A stretch of 64,000 nucleotides of DNA from Eudoraea adriatica DSM 19308 (lineage in GTDB: Bacteria; Bacteroidota; Bacteroidia; Flavobacteriales; Flavobacteriaceae): positions 248,001 to 312,000 of the forward strand of contig NZ_KB907548.1 of NCBI RefSeq assembly GCF_000382125.1, in the 5' to 3' direction. Below the pieces are notes generated by a model, which was given only the letters and a program-made list of their open reading frames with translations, did not search any database and had not been told where the DNA came from. Position numbers and translations under genes: made by a program. Numbering within the stretch: the stretch's first letter is position 1; the number at the start of each line of letters is the position of its first letter. This document shows, piece by piece, positions 18,535-27,654 of this stretch.

Positions 18535-19860
18535 ATGAAGAAACTGGAATTGCATTGGCAAATCCTGATTGGGATGATCTTTGGTCTTCTTTTTGGCTTC
18601 GCAATGACTTATATTGATTGGGGTCGCGGTTTTGTGCAGGATTGGATCAACCCTTTTGGCACTATATTCGTTAAACTTCTCAAATTAATTGCAATTCCTC
18701 TTATCCTTGCTTCCTTAATTAAGGGAATTTCTGATTTAAAAGATATTTCAAAATTTAGAAATATTGGGCTTCGGACAATAGCAGTGTACATATGTACTAC
18801 AATAATAGCCATTAGTATTGGCCTGATTCTGGTTAATATTTTGAAGCCGGGGGATGGCATTTCAGATGAAACTATTACCAAATTAACGGAGACCTATGCT
18901 TCAGATAGCGGCGTAACTTCAAAAATAGAAGAAGCATCCAGGCAAAAAGAAGTAGGCCCATTGCAGTTTATGGAGGACATGGTTCCTGATAATGCATTTG
19001 GTGCGCTCAGTGATAACAGCCTAATGCTGCAGGTCATCTTTTTTACAATATTCCTGGGTATCGCAATGCTCTTAATAGGTGAAAAAAGGGCTAAACCGCT
19101 AAAAAAGTTTTTTGATTCGCTCAATGATGTCGTACTCAAAATGGTAGACCTTATTATGCTTACCGCTCCGGTGGCAGTTTTTGCATTGTTAGCCAATGTT
19201 GTCGTGTCTTCCGGGGACCCGGACCTTTTGCTGGCCTTGTTGAAATATGCCGGAGTAGTGGTTTTAGGGTTATTTTTAATGATTGTTTTTTATTGCCTGG
19301 TAGTTGCTTCTTATACGCAGAAAAACCCTTTCTGGTTTCTTAAAGAGATAAGTCCTGCGCAACTGTTGGCATTTTCCACAAGTTCCAGTGCAGCTACTCT
19401 GCCGGTAACCATGGAAAGGGTAGAAGAACATATTGGGGTAGACAAAGAAGTATCTAGTTTTGTTCTTCCCGTGGGTGCTACGATTAATATGGACGGAACG
19501 AGTTTATATCAGGGTGTTGCAGCCGTTTTTATTGCTCAGGCTCTCGATTTTAATCTCTCCCTTGGCGGCCAATTGACTATTGTCCTTACAGCATTGCTTG
19601 CGTCCATTGGTTCGGCCGCAGTTCCGGGTGCCGGAATGGTAATGCTGGTAATTGTTTTGGAATCTATTGGTTTTCCATCTGATAAGCTGGCTATAGGTCT
19701 GGCACTTATTTTTGCCGTAGATCGTCCTCTGGACATGTGCAGAACTATTATAAATGTTACCGGAGACGCTACTGTCTCAATGATTGTGGCCAAGTCTGTA
19801 GGGAAATTAGGGAAACCCCGCATAGAAGACTGGGATGAGTTTTATGAAGAAGTAAAATAA
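18535..19860 (+). CDS. Dicarboxylate/amino acid:cation symporter (DAACS, GltP/DctA type)
   Basis: A Na+- or H+-coupled carrier for glutamate, aspartate or C4-dicarboxylates in the inner membrane. The re-entrant loop serine motif FSTSSSAATLPVT, and NMDGTSLYQ, are the family's substrate and cation-binding signatures. 441 residues with about eight hydrophobic segments. A near-consensus -7 (TATCTTTC, 18510-18517) lies upstream. The ATP-grasp gene follows after only 15 bases, so the symporter may be co-transcribed with that three-gene unit. Confidence 0.93.
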   Translation: MKKLELHWQILIGMIFGLLFGFAMTYIDWGRGFVQDWINPFGTIFVKLLKLIAIPLILASLIKGISDLKDISKFRNIGLRTIAVYICTTIIAISIGLILVNILKPGDGISDETITKLTETYASDSGVTSKIEEASRQKEVGPLQFMEDMVPDNAFGALSDNSLMLQVIFFTIFLGIAMLLIGEKRAKPLKKFFDSLNDVVLKMVDLIMLTAPVAVFALLANVVVSSGDPDLLLALLKYAGVVVLGLFLMIVFYCLVVASYTQKNPFWFLKEISPAQLLAFSTSSSAATLPVTMERVEEHIGVDKEVSSFVLPVGATINMDGTSLYQGVAAVFIAQALDFNLSLGGQLTIVLTALLASIGSAAVPGAGMVMLVIVLESIGFPSDKLAIGLALIFAVDRPLDMCRTIINVTGDATVSMIVAKSVGKLGKPRIEDWDEFYEEVK

Positions 19861-19875
19861 GCTAAATTAAGTCTA

Positions 19876-20907
19876 ATGAACATTTGTTTTCTTATGTATC
19901 CTTGGGAGGAGATTGATCCTGAGAATGATACAAGCCTTGCATTAATTCATGAATGCGTTAAACGAAACCATGGTGTAGCTTTGTGCACTCCTGCTAATCT
20001 CACAATTCGCAATAGTGTTACCAATGCCTTTTGTACTGTAATAGGCAGAATGGAAAAAGTGCCCGGTAGTCTGAAATCTTTTTATAAAAAAGCAGAAATC
20101 AGGGAGGAAATGTTACCGTTGGCAGGTTTTGATGTTATTTTCATGAGAGCCAACCCGCCTCTTGACCCTATAATGTTGAATTTTTTGGATTCCGTAAAGG
20201 ATGATGTGTTCATAGTAAATTCACTGCAAGGATTAAGAGAGGCGAATAACAAACTATACACAGCGGCTTTTGGTGACAGCCATGATAATATTATTCCGGT
20301 TACGCATGTTTCTAAGAATAAAAATTATCTGGTTAAGCAGATCAAGGAATCCAAATCCGATAAAATGATCCTCAAGCCTTTAAATGGCTTTGGTGGTTCA
20401 GGGGTAATCCTGATTGAAAAGTCGGCTATGTCCAATATTAAATCGCTATTGGATTTTTATATTTCAAGTTCCGATGAATCCTCCAATTATGTTATTCTTC
20501 AGGAATATATTGAAGGGGCAGACCAGGGTGATGTTAGAATTTTGATTTTGAACGGTGAACCTATTGGTGCAATGCGACGCATTCCTGGCTCTGATGATCA
20601 TCGCTCCAATGTTTCGGCAGGTGGTTCAGTGGCAAAACATACGCTTACCAAACAGGAGAAAGCTTTATGTAAGCAAATAGGACCTAAGCTGGTAAAGGAT
20701 GGACTCTATTTTGTTGGAATAGATGTTATCGGCGGTAAATTGGTGGAAGTAAACGTTATGTCGCCGGGAGGGATAACTTATATGAACAAAGTCTACAAAA
20801 CAAAAATTCAGTCTAAAATAATAGACTTCGTAGAGAGTAAGGTAATGGATAAATTACAAGCTTTTAACAAGCGTTCCAGATTGCGAAATGAGGTTGAGAA
20901 TGCTTAA
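19876..20907 (+). CDS. Glutathione synthetase-like ATP-grasp ligase
   Basis: An ATP-grasp enzyme similar to GshB. KPLNGFGGSGV is the glycine-rich nucleotide loop, ILQEYIEGADQGDVRIL the ATP-binding and Mg region, and EVNVMSPGG the C-terminal metal loop. GshB joins glycine to gamma-glutamylcysteine, but no gamma-glutamylcysteine ligase gene is adjacent, and the next two genes are an amidohydrolase and a metallopeptidase, so the true carboxylate and amine substrates are open. 343 residues. Its 3' end overlaps the next gene (by 20 or 8 bases, depending on start). Confidence 0.85.
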   Translation: MNICFLMYPWEEIDPENDTSLALIHECVKRNHGVALCTPANLTIRNSVTNAFCTVIGRMEKVPGSLKSFYKKAEIREEMLPLAGFDVIFMRANPPLDPIMLNFLDSVKDDVFIVNSLQGLREANNKLYTAAFGDSHDNIIPVTHVSKNKNYLVKQIKESKSDKMILKPLNGFGGSGVILIEKSAMSNIKSLLDFYISSSDESSNYVILQEYIEGADQGDVRILILNGEPIGAMRRIPGSDDHRSNVSAGGSVAKHTLTKQEKALCKQIGPKLVKDGLYFVGIDVIGGKLVEVNVMSPGGITYMNKVYKTKIQSKIIDFVESKVMDKLQAFNKRSRLRNEVENA

Positions 20908-21727
20908 GCTTTCAGTTGCCGATATCATCTCCAATATTAAATCTGAGATTCCGTTTGAGGCAGTTTCAGATGATTATTCCTTTATTTTAAAAATAAGTGA
21001 TTATGCCCCCTATGTCTGTGCTGCAGTGCACAATGGACATCAATTCAGAAGATCTCTGTGGGATAATTGCCTCCATACTGAACACGAACGATGGTATGAA
21101 GAAGATCCCTGTACAAGCGATATGGTGGCGTCTCACCCTATTGTCTTAACCGGGTGTGACAGCAGATTTGAATATGATCTAAATCGGCCACCGGATGGTG
21201 CCATTTATTCAGATGCCTGGGGTAAGCCTTTGTGGAAAACGCCATTATCAGCCGAAGAGTACGATCATAGTATGCTTAAACATGCCTCGTTTTATAGTGT
21301 TGTACACGCTCTCATTGAACAAATTGAAAAGAAATACGGCAAGGCTATTGTTTTTGATATGCATAGTTATAACTGGAAGCGCTGGGACCGTGAAGTCCCT
21401 ACCTGGAATCTTGGAACCAGTAACATAGACAATAATCGTTATGGGGCCATAGTAAAGGGCTGGCAACAAAAGCTGGGAACAATTGAATTGCCGAATAATA
21501 TAAAATCCGATTGTAAAATTAACGACACCTTTCAGGGCAATGGATTTTTTCTGAAATATATTACAACAACTTTTGGCAATACGCTTGTTTTAGCAACTGA
21601 AATTGCAAAGATCTATTGTGACGAGCTCACTGCTATTATTTATCCCGAAGTAGTGCGTGCTGTGGAATTGCAACTAAAAGAAATAGTACCTTTGCAGGCT
21701 AAGGAATTTCACGAGAAAGATTTATGA
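20888..21727 (+). CDS. N-formylglutamate amidohydrolase-family protein
   Basis: HutG/FGase-like zinc amidohydrolase. Visible signatures are AAVHNGHQFR near residue 52 and VFDMHSYN, which carry the metal-binding Glu/His/Asp residues in relatives. In histidine breakdown the enzyme hydrolyses N-formylglutamate; no other hut gene is nearby, so here it may act on another acylated amino acid or peptide. ATG at 20888 and ATG at 20900 are both possible; I keep the first. It overlaps the ATP-grasp gene upstream and the QEGLA gene downstream (ATGA, 4 bases). Confidence 0.85.
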   Translation: MRLRMLKLSVADIISNIKSEIPFEAVSDDYSFILKISDYAPYVCAAVHNGHQFRRSLWDNCLHTEHERWYEEDPCTSDMVASHPIVLTGCDSRFEYDLNRPPDGAIYSDAWGKPLWKTPLSAEEYDHSMLKHASFYSVVHALIEQIEKKYGKAIVFDMHSYNWKRWDREVPTWNLGTSNIDNNRYGAIVKGWQQKLGTIELPNNIKSDCKINDTFQGNGFFLKYITTTFGNTLVLATEIAKIYCDELTAIIYPEVVRAVELQLKEIVPLQAKEFHEKDL

Positions 21728-22896
21728 TTACGGAAAATCAACGCCTGGCTATTCAATTTGAATATCCCAATGTAATAGAAGTAGATGACAACCTTGATCG
21801 TCTTATAAGGAACATTGAGTTGCTTAGCTATGTAAACCCCCTAAATGGTGAAAAGGAAAAACATAAGTTTTTTGCTTCCAAATTTGTAGAAGACCCCAAA
21901 TTTAAATACCCAAAATTAAAGTTCGATCCTTATAAGCTTCATCGCTTGTTCTATTCACAGCGGTTGGAGCGAATTCAGGATGCAGAACTAAAGAATTTAT
22001 ATACCGATATCATTTATTATTATGCCAATATGGTGCAATGTATCAAGACCATTGGCAAGGGAAAAGAGTTTTATTACAATTCCCTGAATATATATGGAAC
22101 CCCTACGGAAAAGGATGTTCAAAATGCAAAATTTATTCTTCATTTTGATGATGAACCTGGGGATGTTGAATTGGAAAAAGTCTTTTCAACGGAGGATGCA
22201 AAGGCATATTTTGAAGACTTTGCGGCAGCCTATGAATTTCCATTAAATATTAAATTTGCGACCCATATAGCAGCTGACGCAATGGTAAGCAATGCAACAA
22301 AAACATTGCTTTTAAAACGCAATAGCAGGTTTAGCCAAAACCAACTGCTAACTTTGGCAAATCATGAAATTGGGGTACATCTGGTAACTACTTTTAATGC
22401 TTCACTTCAGCCCTTAAAAATATTTTCAAATGGGTTCCCGAAAAATGTAGAAACTCAGGAAGGTTTGGCAGTTTTTAGTGAATACATGAGCGGTGCACTC
22501 ACAATTAAAAGACTTAAAGAATTAGCATATAGAGTTTTAGCTTCGGACAGTTTAATTAAAGGTTATAGTTTTGCAGATACTTTTGATTTAATACATAACC
22601 AGTACAAATTAAACAGGAATGATGCTTTTTCGATAACTTTAAGAGCACATAGAGGTGGTGGTTTTACAAAAGACCGACTGTATTTAAGCGGATTAAAAAA
22701 AATATACAAACGCTATAAAAATGGCGAGTCAATGGATGTATTACTCACCGGAAAAGTTGCACTTAATAATGCTGATCAAATAAAGTATCTGCAAAACTTA
22801 GGTTTAGCACAGCCAATTAGCCACAATAATCTGGCGTATTCGGAAAAGAGAAGTTCAAATGCCACGCTCGATTTTATTTTGAATAATTTAAAATAG
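21724..22896 (+). CDS. QEGLA-motif (DUF1704, MATCAP-like) putative metallopeptidase
   Basis: 390 residues. NHEIGVH (His214-Glu215-His219) is an HExxxH zinc site and ETQEGLAVFSEYM (QEGLA at 245-249) the family signature. Relatives are called flavohemoglobin expression-modulating QEGLA proteins in bacteria, while the related eukaryotic MATCAP proteins are tyrosine carboxypeptidases. I infer a carboxypeptidase-like activity. It overlaps the amidohydrolase gene by 4 bases, which argues for joint work with it and with the ATP-grasp ligase. It converges with the DCC gene with a single base between stops. Confidence 0.85.
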   Translation: MITENQRLAIQFEYPNVIEVDDNLDRLIRNIELLSYVNPLNGEKEKHKFFASKFVEDPKFKYPKLKFDPYKLHRLFYSQRLERIQDAELKNLYTDIIYYYANMVQCIKTIGKGKEFYYNSLNIYGTPTEKDVQNAKFILHFDDEPGDVELEKVFSTEDAKAYFEDFAAAYEFPLNIKFATHIAADAMVSNATKTLLLKRNSRFSQNQLLTLANHEIGVHLVTTFNASLQPLKIFSNGFPKNVETQEGLAVFSEYMSGALTIKRLKELAYRVLASDSLIKGYSFADTFDLIHNQYKLNRNDAFSITLRAHRGGGFTKDRLYLSGLKKIYKRYKNGESMDVLLTGKVALNNADQIKYLQNLGLAQPISHNNLAYSEKRSSNATLDFILNNLK

Positions 22897-22897
22897 T

Positions 22898-23311
22898 CTA
22901 ATCCAGAAATTTTGACTTTAGTTCCGGGGTTGGTACCATACATTCATTTTGTTTCCCAAACCAGTTATACCTGTTTTTGGCTATCAGATCGTAAACCCAA
23001 TCTCTTACAGGCCCTGGAACCCATTCAAAAACACCCAACAGGCGCCAGCCACCACCAAAGGTTTTACCAATCTCCAAAGCCGCAGATGATTTGGTGTAAT
23101 ATGCAGTATTAGGATCAATTAGTATGATTGAATCAATTTTTGATGTATCAATCCCCCTCTCTTTAAGAAGCGCTGTGGCTGCATCACTTTGCAAAGCTGC
23201 AAACTTGTAGAGGTTTTTCTTATCACGCTTAATTACAAACTGAATGGCACTATTGCAAAGATTGCAAACGCCATCGAACAATATAATTTTTTCTCCCTCC
23301 TTTAGTATCAC
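22898..23311 (-). CDS. DCC-family (DUF393) thiol-disulfide protein
   Basis: The family signature DGVCNLCN is near the N-terminus (CNLC at 16-19), a CxxC in a thioredoxin-like fold; 137 residues is normal. The only start before the motif is GTG at 23311, two codons after an in-frame TGA. Redox partner and substrate are unknown. Confidence 0.88.
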   Translation of the reverse strand: MILKEGEKIILFDGVCNLCNSAIQFVIKRDKKNLYKFAALQSDAATALLKERGIDTSKIDSIILIDPNTAYYTKSSAALEIGKTFGGGWRLLGVFEWVPGPVRDWVYDLIAKNRYNWFGKQNECMVPTPELKSKFLD

Positions 23312-23445
23312 CAGTCAAAAATAAAACCTATTAGCCAGAATCAGATATGTTTTATAACCAATTTAAGAAAGTTGGGGTTTGTTCTTTCCACGAATTTAAA
23401 TTAGGACAGTAATGAAAAAAAATCTTTCAATATTATTCTATGGGA

Positions 23446-25617
23446 CTACTTTTTGGCTTCAACCAATTCTAACTGATCCACACTTACATTGGTGGTAAAC
23501 ATCCCGTAATTGACAACTGCCTTATTTTTCTCGAGTTTATCAATGCTTCCCACTGCCCGGCCATCATGCATTCGCACCCTGTCACCTATTTTAAATACGG
23601 GTCTCGGTTTGTTCTTTTCCTGAATGACGGATTTTCTGCTTTCAATTTTCTTTTTCTCCCGGATTACCTTAACTTTTTTCTGCACCTCTTGCGAAGTTTC
23701 CAGTTTCTTTTGCCTTTCTGCTTTGGCCTGAGCAGCAGATTTCTTTTTCCGCTTGCTATTTTCCGTTTCTACAATACGCAAAAGTTCGGAGACAAGTACC
23801 CGTTTCTTTTTATCTAAAAAATACTTCTCAGCTACAGTGTTTACTTTATTGCCCAAATGTATCATTCGTTGATCATGATCATACAACTCCTGATAATTCT
23901 CTAATTTGGATTTGATCTTCGCATTTAGTTTTTCCAGCCTCATTGATTCATCCCGGGCTTTGGATTCTTCTTCTTTAAGCCGGGATCCGGTTTGGGCCAT
24001 CTTATTCCGTTCCTTTTGCATTTTGGCAATGGTGGCATCAAATCGCAATTTACCACGTTCAACCTTCTTTTTTGCCTTATTTATCAAGTTGTATGGAATC
24101 CCATTTTTCTGGGCCACTTCAAATGTGAAGGAACTACCCGGCTGCCCTAACTCCAATTGAAATGTTGGTTCCAGAGTTTTAGAATTAAAAAGCATATTCG
24201 CATTTGTAGTATGTGGCAATTCATCGGCTAAAGCCTTTAAATTGGCATAATGGGTGGTAATAACACCAAATGCACCACGGTCATAAAATACCTCTAAAAA
24301 TGCCTCAGCAAGAGCCCCGCCCAGTTCAGGGTCACTTCCGGTTCCAAATTCGTCAATTAGGAATAAGGTATTTTTGTTACACTTTCTAAGAAATTGATTC
24401 ATATTCTTAAGTCTGTAACTATAGGTGCTTAGATGATTTTCAATAGATTGATTATCTCCTATATCGGTAAGTATATTTTTAAACAAGCAAAGAGTACTGC
24501 GTTCATGTACAGGAATTAAAAGCCCGCTTTGTAACATAACCTGCAATAATCCAATGGTTTTGAGCGTAATACTTTTCCCTCCGGCGTTTGGACCTGAAAT
24601 TACAATTATCCTGTTTGCGGGGTGTAACTCAATAGTTTGCGGCCACGTCTTTTGTCCGCTTTTCTTGTTTGTTAAAAAAAGTAAAGGATGGAATGCATCA
24701 CGCAAATAGAGCTGGCTGTTTTCATTTATTTCGGGTAATAATGCATTCATCTCCCTTGCATATTTTGCCTTGGCAGCGGTAATATCAATCTGCGTCAGAT
24801 AACTTTGGTAATCACGAAGAAGAGCTCCATAGGGCCTTATTAGGTTTGTCAATTGATTAAGAATCCTTTGAACTTCCTCTTTTTCATCAAATTCAAGGTT
24901 ATTAAGCTCCCTGCTGTATTTTAATGACGCTTCCGGTTCTATATAAACAATACTACCCGTTTTGGAGGTTCCCATTACAGTCCCCTTTACCTTTCGTCTG
25001 TACATGGCTTTAACCGCCAATACACGTCGATTTTCTACTACAGATTCTCTGATTTCGTCTAAAAAATCAGCGGCCTGACTAGTGTTAAGCGCAGTAATAA
25101 AACTTTGATTGATTTTACTTTTAACCTGGTTTATTTGCCTGCGTATTATTTTTAAATCGTCTGAAGCATTGTCTTTTACCTCGCCAAAACGATCGATAAC
25201 CAAATCAATATTCGAATTTATCTCGGAATTGGATTCAATTTCTTCAGTGCACTTATATAATAATGGATAATAATCTTTAAACTTTTTAAAGAACTTCTTA
25301 TGGGTATTTATCGCAGTACAGATGTGGGCAATCCTCCTGAAACCTGGAATTTCTAATGTTGTGTTCTCTATTTTGAGCAGTTTTAATTCATTGTTTATAG
25401 CATCAAAACCGTGATTAGGAATCTTATTTTCATTACTAAATGATGCCAGATATTCTGAAGTTCGCCCAAGGACTTCTAATAAATCTTCTTTTTCTGATAT
25501 TGGTTGAATAGCAAGGGCACCTTCCTTTCCCAAGTCGGTACTGCAGTGGCCGGACAGTTGTTCTAGCACCAAAGGGAATTCTAAATCTTGTAAGGTTTTT
25601 TTATCTATTGTTTGCAT
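23446..25617 (-). CDS. MutS2-family ATPase without Smr domain
   Basis: The architecture is an N-terminal clamp-like region with long helices, an ABC-type ATPase core with Walker A GPNAGGKS (about residue 345) and Walker B LFLIDEFGTGSDP, ITTHYANLK, then a long charged coiled coil (about 500-660) and a small KOW-like beta end (FKIGDRVRMHDGRAVGSI). Classic MutS2 proteins have a C-terminal Smr nuclease domain; none is seen here. Known roles of the family are recombination control and rescue of stalled ribosomes. The ATG at 25617 is chosen because a -7 box at 25637-25644 lies just upstream. 723 residues. Confidence 0.88.
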   Translation of the reverse strand: MQTIDKKTLQDLEFPLVLEQLSGHCSTDLGKEGALAIQPISEKEDLLEVLGRTSEYLASFSNENKIPNHGFDAINNELKLLKIENTTLEIPGFRRIAHICTAINTHKKFFKKFKDYYPLLYKCTEEIESNSEINSNIDLVIDRFGEVKDNASDDLKIIRRQINQVKSKINQSFITALNTSQAADFLDEIRESVVENRRVLAVKAMYRRKVKGTVMGTSKTGSIVYIEPEASLKYSRELNNLEFDEKEEVQRILNQLTNLIRPYGALLRDYQSYLTQIDITAAKAKYAREMNALLPEINENSQLYLRDAFHPLLFLTNKKSGQKTWPQTIELHPANRIIVISGPNAGGKSITLKTIGLLQVMLQSGLLIPVHERSTLCLFKNILTDIGDNQSIENHLSTYSYRLKNMNQFLRKCNKNTLFLIDEFGTGSDPELGGALAEAFLEVFYDRGAFGVITTHYANLKALADELPHTTNANMLFNSKTLEPTFQLELGQPGSSFTFEVAQKNGIPYNLINKAKKKVERGKLRFDATIAKMQKERNKMAQTGSRLKEEESKARDESMRLEKLNAKIKSKLENYQELYDHDQRMIHLGNKVNTVAEKYFLDKKKRVLVSELLRIVETENSKRKKKSAAQAKAERQKKLETSQEVQKKVKVIREKKKIESRKSVIQEKNKPRPVFKIGDRVRMHDGRAVGSIDKLEKNKAVVNYGMFTTNVSVDQLELVEAKK

Positions 25618-25636
25618 TAGCGATAATTGCAGGTGG

Positions 25637-25644
25637 CAAAGGTA
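25637..25644 (-). promoter_or_regulatory. -7 element for the MutS2-family gene
   Basis: TACCTTTG on the minus strand, 19 bases before the chosen ATG. It rules out the longer frame to 25680. Confidence 0.6.
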
Positions 25645-25834
25645 TGGAATAGGTGTGATTTTGAAAATTCTAAAGTGCAATGCGCAAAAACAAACCTATA
25701 GAAATAAAAACCGAGTGATCCGGGCCTGGTAAAATATGTGGCAATTTCAATGTGAAAGGCAATAATCCTGTATAAACAGCTGTTTAATAGCTAGAGAACA
25801 TTTATTGTATTGAATTATAAGTGTGCTGTTTTAT

Positions 25835-26899
25835 ATGAAAGGAGATTACATTAGTGTTTATTTACTGCTACTACTTCTGATAGTGGTTGGTTGCAGTACT
25901 ACCAGGAATGTTGATATTCAGACCCTGGAGCCTGCCCCTGTTTCTCTTTCTGATACCATTAAAAGAATAGGTATCATTGGAGGGAAAGTCCATTTAACGG
26001 AAGAGAAAGAACAAACGGGTCTACATCAGTTTATTTATAGAGAAGATCAACGGCTTGCAATAGAAGCCAGGGATGCGGCAATTATTGGCCTTTATAATGA
26101 ACTGGCTGCAGACAAGCGTTTTGACACTATTATATTGATAGAGGACATTGTGCAAAATGAGTCAGATTCTGAACTCCAAGGGAATTATTTAAACTGGGAA
26201 ACAATTGAAGCTTTATGCCATGAACATATGGTTGATGCCATTTTTTCTATGGCATATTATGATTCGGACACAAGAGTATCTCTAAAAAAGACCACGATGG
26301 AGCAATTTAATCTGTTGCGCGTTAAAGAAAAAGTTGCAGCGCACCAGATTACGCTTGAAACTTTAATTGAAAACGGATGGCGAATTTATGACCCGACTAA
26401 TAAGCTGTTAATTGATGAATTTACGTCTAATAATCAGATTGTTTCCACTGCCAAAGGACTTGATCCTTATGAAGCACTACAGGCAATAGAAGGCAGAACA
26501 GAAAATATTTTAGAACAAAGCACAAAAACAGGGAGTTCCTACGGCGCAAGGTTGCAACCCTATGAGCATAGTATTACAAGAGAATATTATGTAAAATGTA
26601 CGCCGATATTTGAACAGGCAGGGACCTTTACTTCATCCGGTGATTGGGAATCGGCAGCAACCCTGTGGAAAAAAGAAGCGGATAATCCGGATCCGAAAAT
26701 AAATGGTAAAGCATGTTACAACCTCGCTATCTTAAATGAGCGAAACCATAATTTGACTTCTGCAATGGACTGGGCGACCAGGGCTTATTCTCAATACCAA
26801 TCCAAGAAATTTGCAGCATATATAGAAGCCCTGAAGTTCCGAATGAAGCAAAATGACTTACTTCAATTGCAACAATCAGAATCCTTCCCTTCCAAATAG
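25835..26899 (+). CDS. DUF6340-like lipoprotein
   Basis: Signal peptide with lipobox VVGC, then a mixed alpha/beta body with IKRIGIIGG, EARDAAIIGLYNELAADKRFD and, near the end, a tetratricopeptide-like helical segment (ACYNLAILNERNHNLTSAMDWATRAY). It resembles lipoproteins of the DUF6340 type in Bacteroidota; the name is from memory of the family and the function is unknown. The ATG at 25835 is preferred to a GTG at 25823. Confidence 0.65.
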   Translation: MKGDYISVYLLLLLLIVVGCSTTRNVDIQTLEPAPVSLSDTIKRIGIIGGKVHLTEEKEQTGLHQFIYREDQRLAIEARDAAIIGLYNELAADKRFDTIILIEDIVQNESDSELQGNYLNWETIEALCHEHMVDAIFSMAYYDSDTRVSLKKTTMEQFNLLRVKEKVAAHQITLETLIENGWRIYDPTNKLLIDEFTSNNQIVSTAKGLDPYEALQAIEGRTENILEQSTKTGSSYGARLQPYEHSITREYYVKCTPIFEQAGTFTSSGDWESAATLWKKEADNPDPKINGKACYNLAILNERNHNLTSAMDWATRAYSQYQSKKFAAYIEALKFRMKQNDLLQLQQSESFPSK

Positions 26900-26988
26900 T
26901 TTTGCCTTAAGACTGGAACTTCACATTAGATTTGGTAAAGTGGTTATTATTGATTTAATTTTATCACTTATACTTAGCCCTTTGTTAA

Positions 26989-27654
26989 ATGAATGTTACT
27001 ATTGATCCCAGCTGGCATAATCAGCTGCAATCAGAATTCCAAAAACCATATTTTGATACCCTGGTACAGTTTGTTAAGGATGAATATAGTTCAGCAACAT
27101 GCTACCCTAAAGGAAACAATATATTTGCCGCCTTTGACCACTCTAATTTTGAGTTAACCAAAGTGGTTATTATTGGTCAGGACCCTTACCATGGCCCCAA
27201 CCAGGCCAATGGACTGTGTTTTTCAGTAAAAGACGGAATCCCGCATCCGCCATCCCTGATGAACATATTCAAAGAATTAGAGCGCGATATTGGGAGACCT
27301 TACCCAAAAAGCGGTAACCTCAAACACTGGGCGGATCAGGGTGTTTTGTTGCTGAATGCCACACTAACTGTTAGGGCACATAGTGCCGGGAGTCATCAAA
27401 ATAAAGGATGGGAAGTTTTTACAGATGCTGTTATACAAAAGCTTTCGGCTGAGAAGGAAGGATTGGTATTTCTGTTGTGGGGAGGATTTGCCAAAAAGAA
27501 GATCGCATTGATTGACAGTTCTAAACACCACATTCTTACAAGCGGTCACCCATCGCCTTTAAGCGCCAACAGGGGCCTGTGGTTCGGCAACAAACATTTC
27601 AGCAAGACGAATGAATTATTGAAGAAAATGGGTAAAACACCTATAAACTGGTGA
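26989..27654 (+). CDS. ung: Uracil-DNA glycosylase, family 1
   Basis: Removes uracil from DNA as the first step of base excision repair. The water-activating loop GQDPYHGP (Asp65, His68) and the leucine-intercalation loop HPSPLSA (His187) are both intact, as is LLLNATLTV. 221 residues is a standard length. Its end overlaps the convergent periplasmic-binding-like gene by 14 bases. Confidence 0.98.
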   Translation: MNVTIDPSWHNQLQSEFQKPYFDTLVQFVKDEYSSATCYPKGNNIFAAFDHSNFELTKVVIIGQDPYHGPNQANGLCFSVKDGIPHPPSLMNIFKELERDIGRPYPKSGNLKHWADQGVLLLNATLTVRAHSAGSHQNKGWEVFTDAVIQKLSAEKEGLVFLLWGGFAKKKIALIDSSKHHILTSGHPSPLSANRGLWFGNKHFSKTNELLKKMGKTPINW

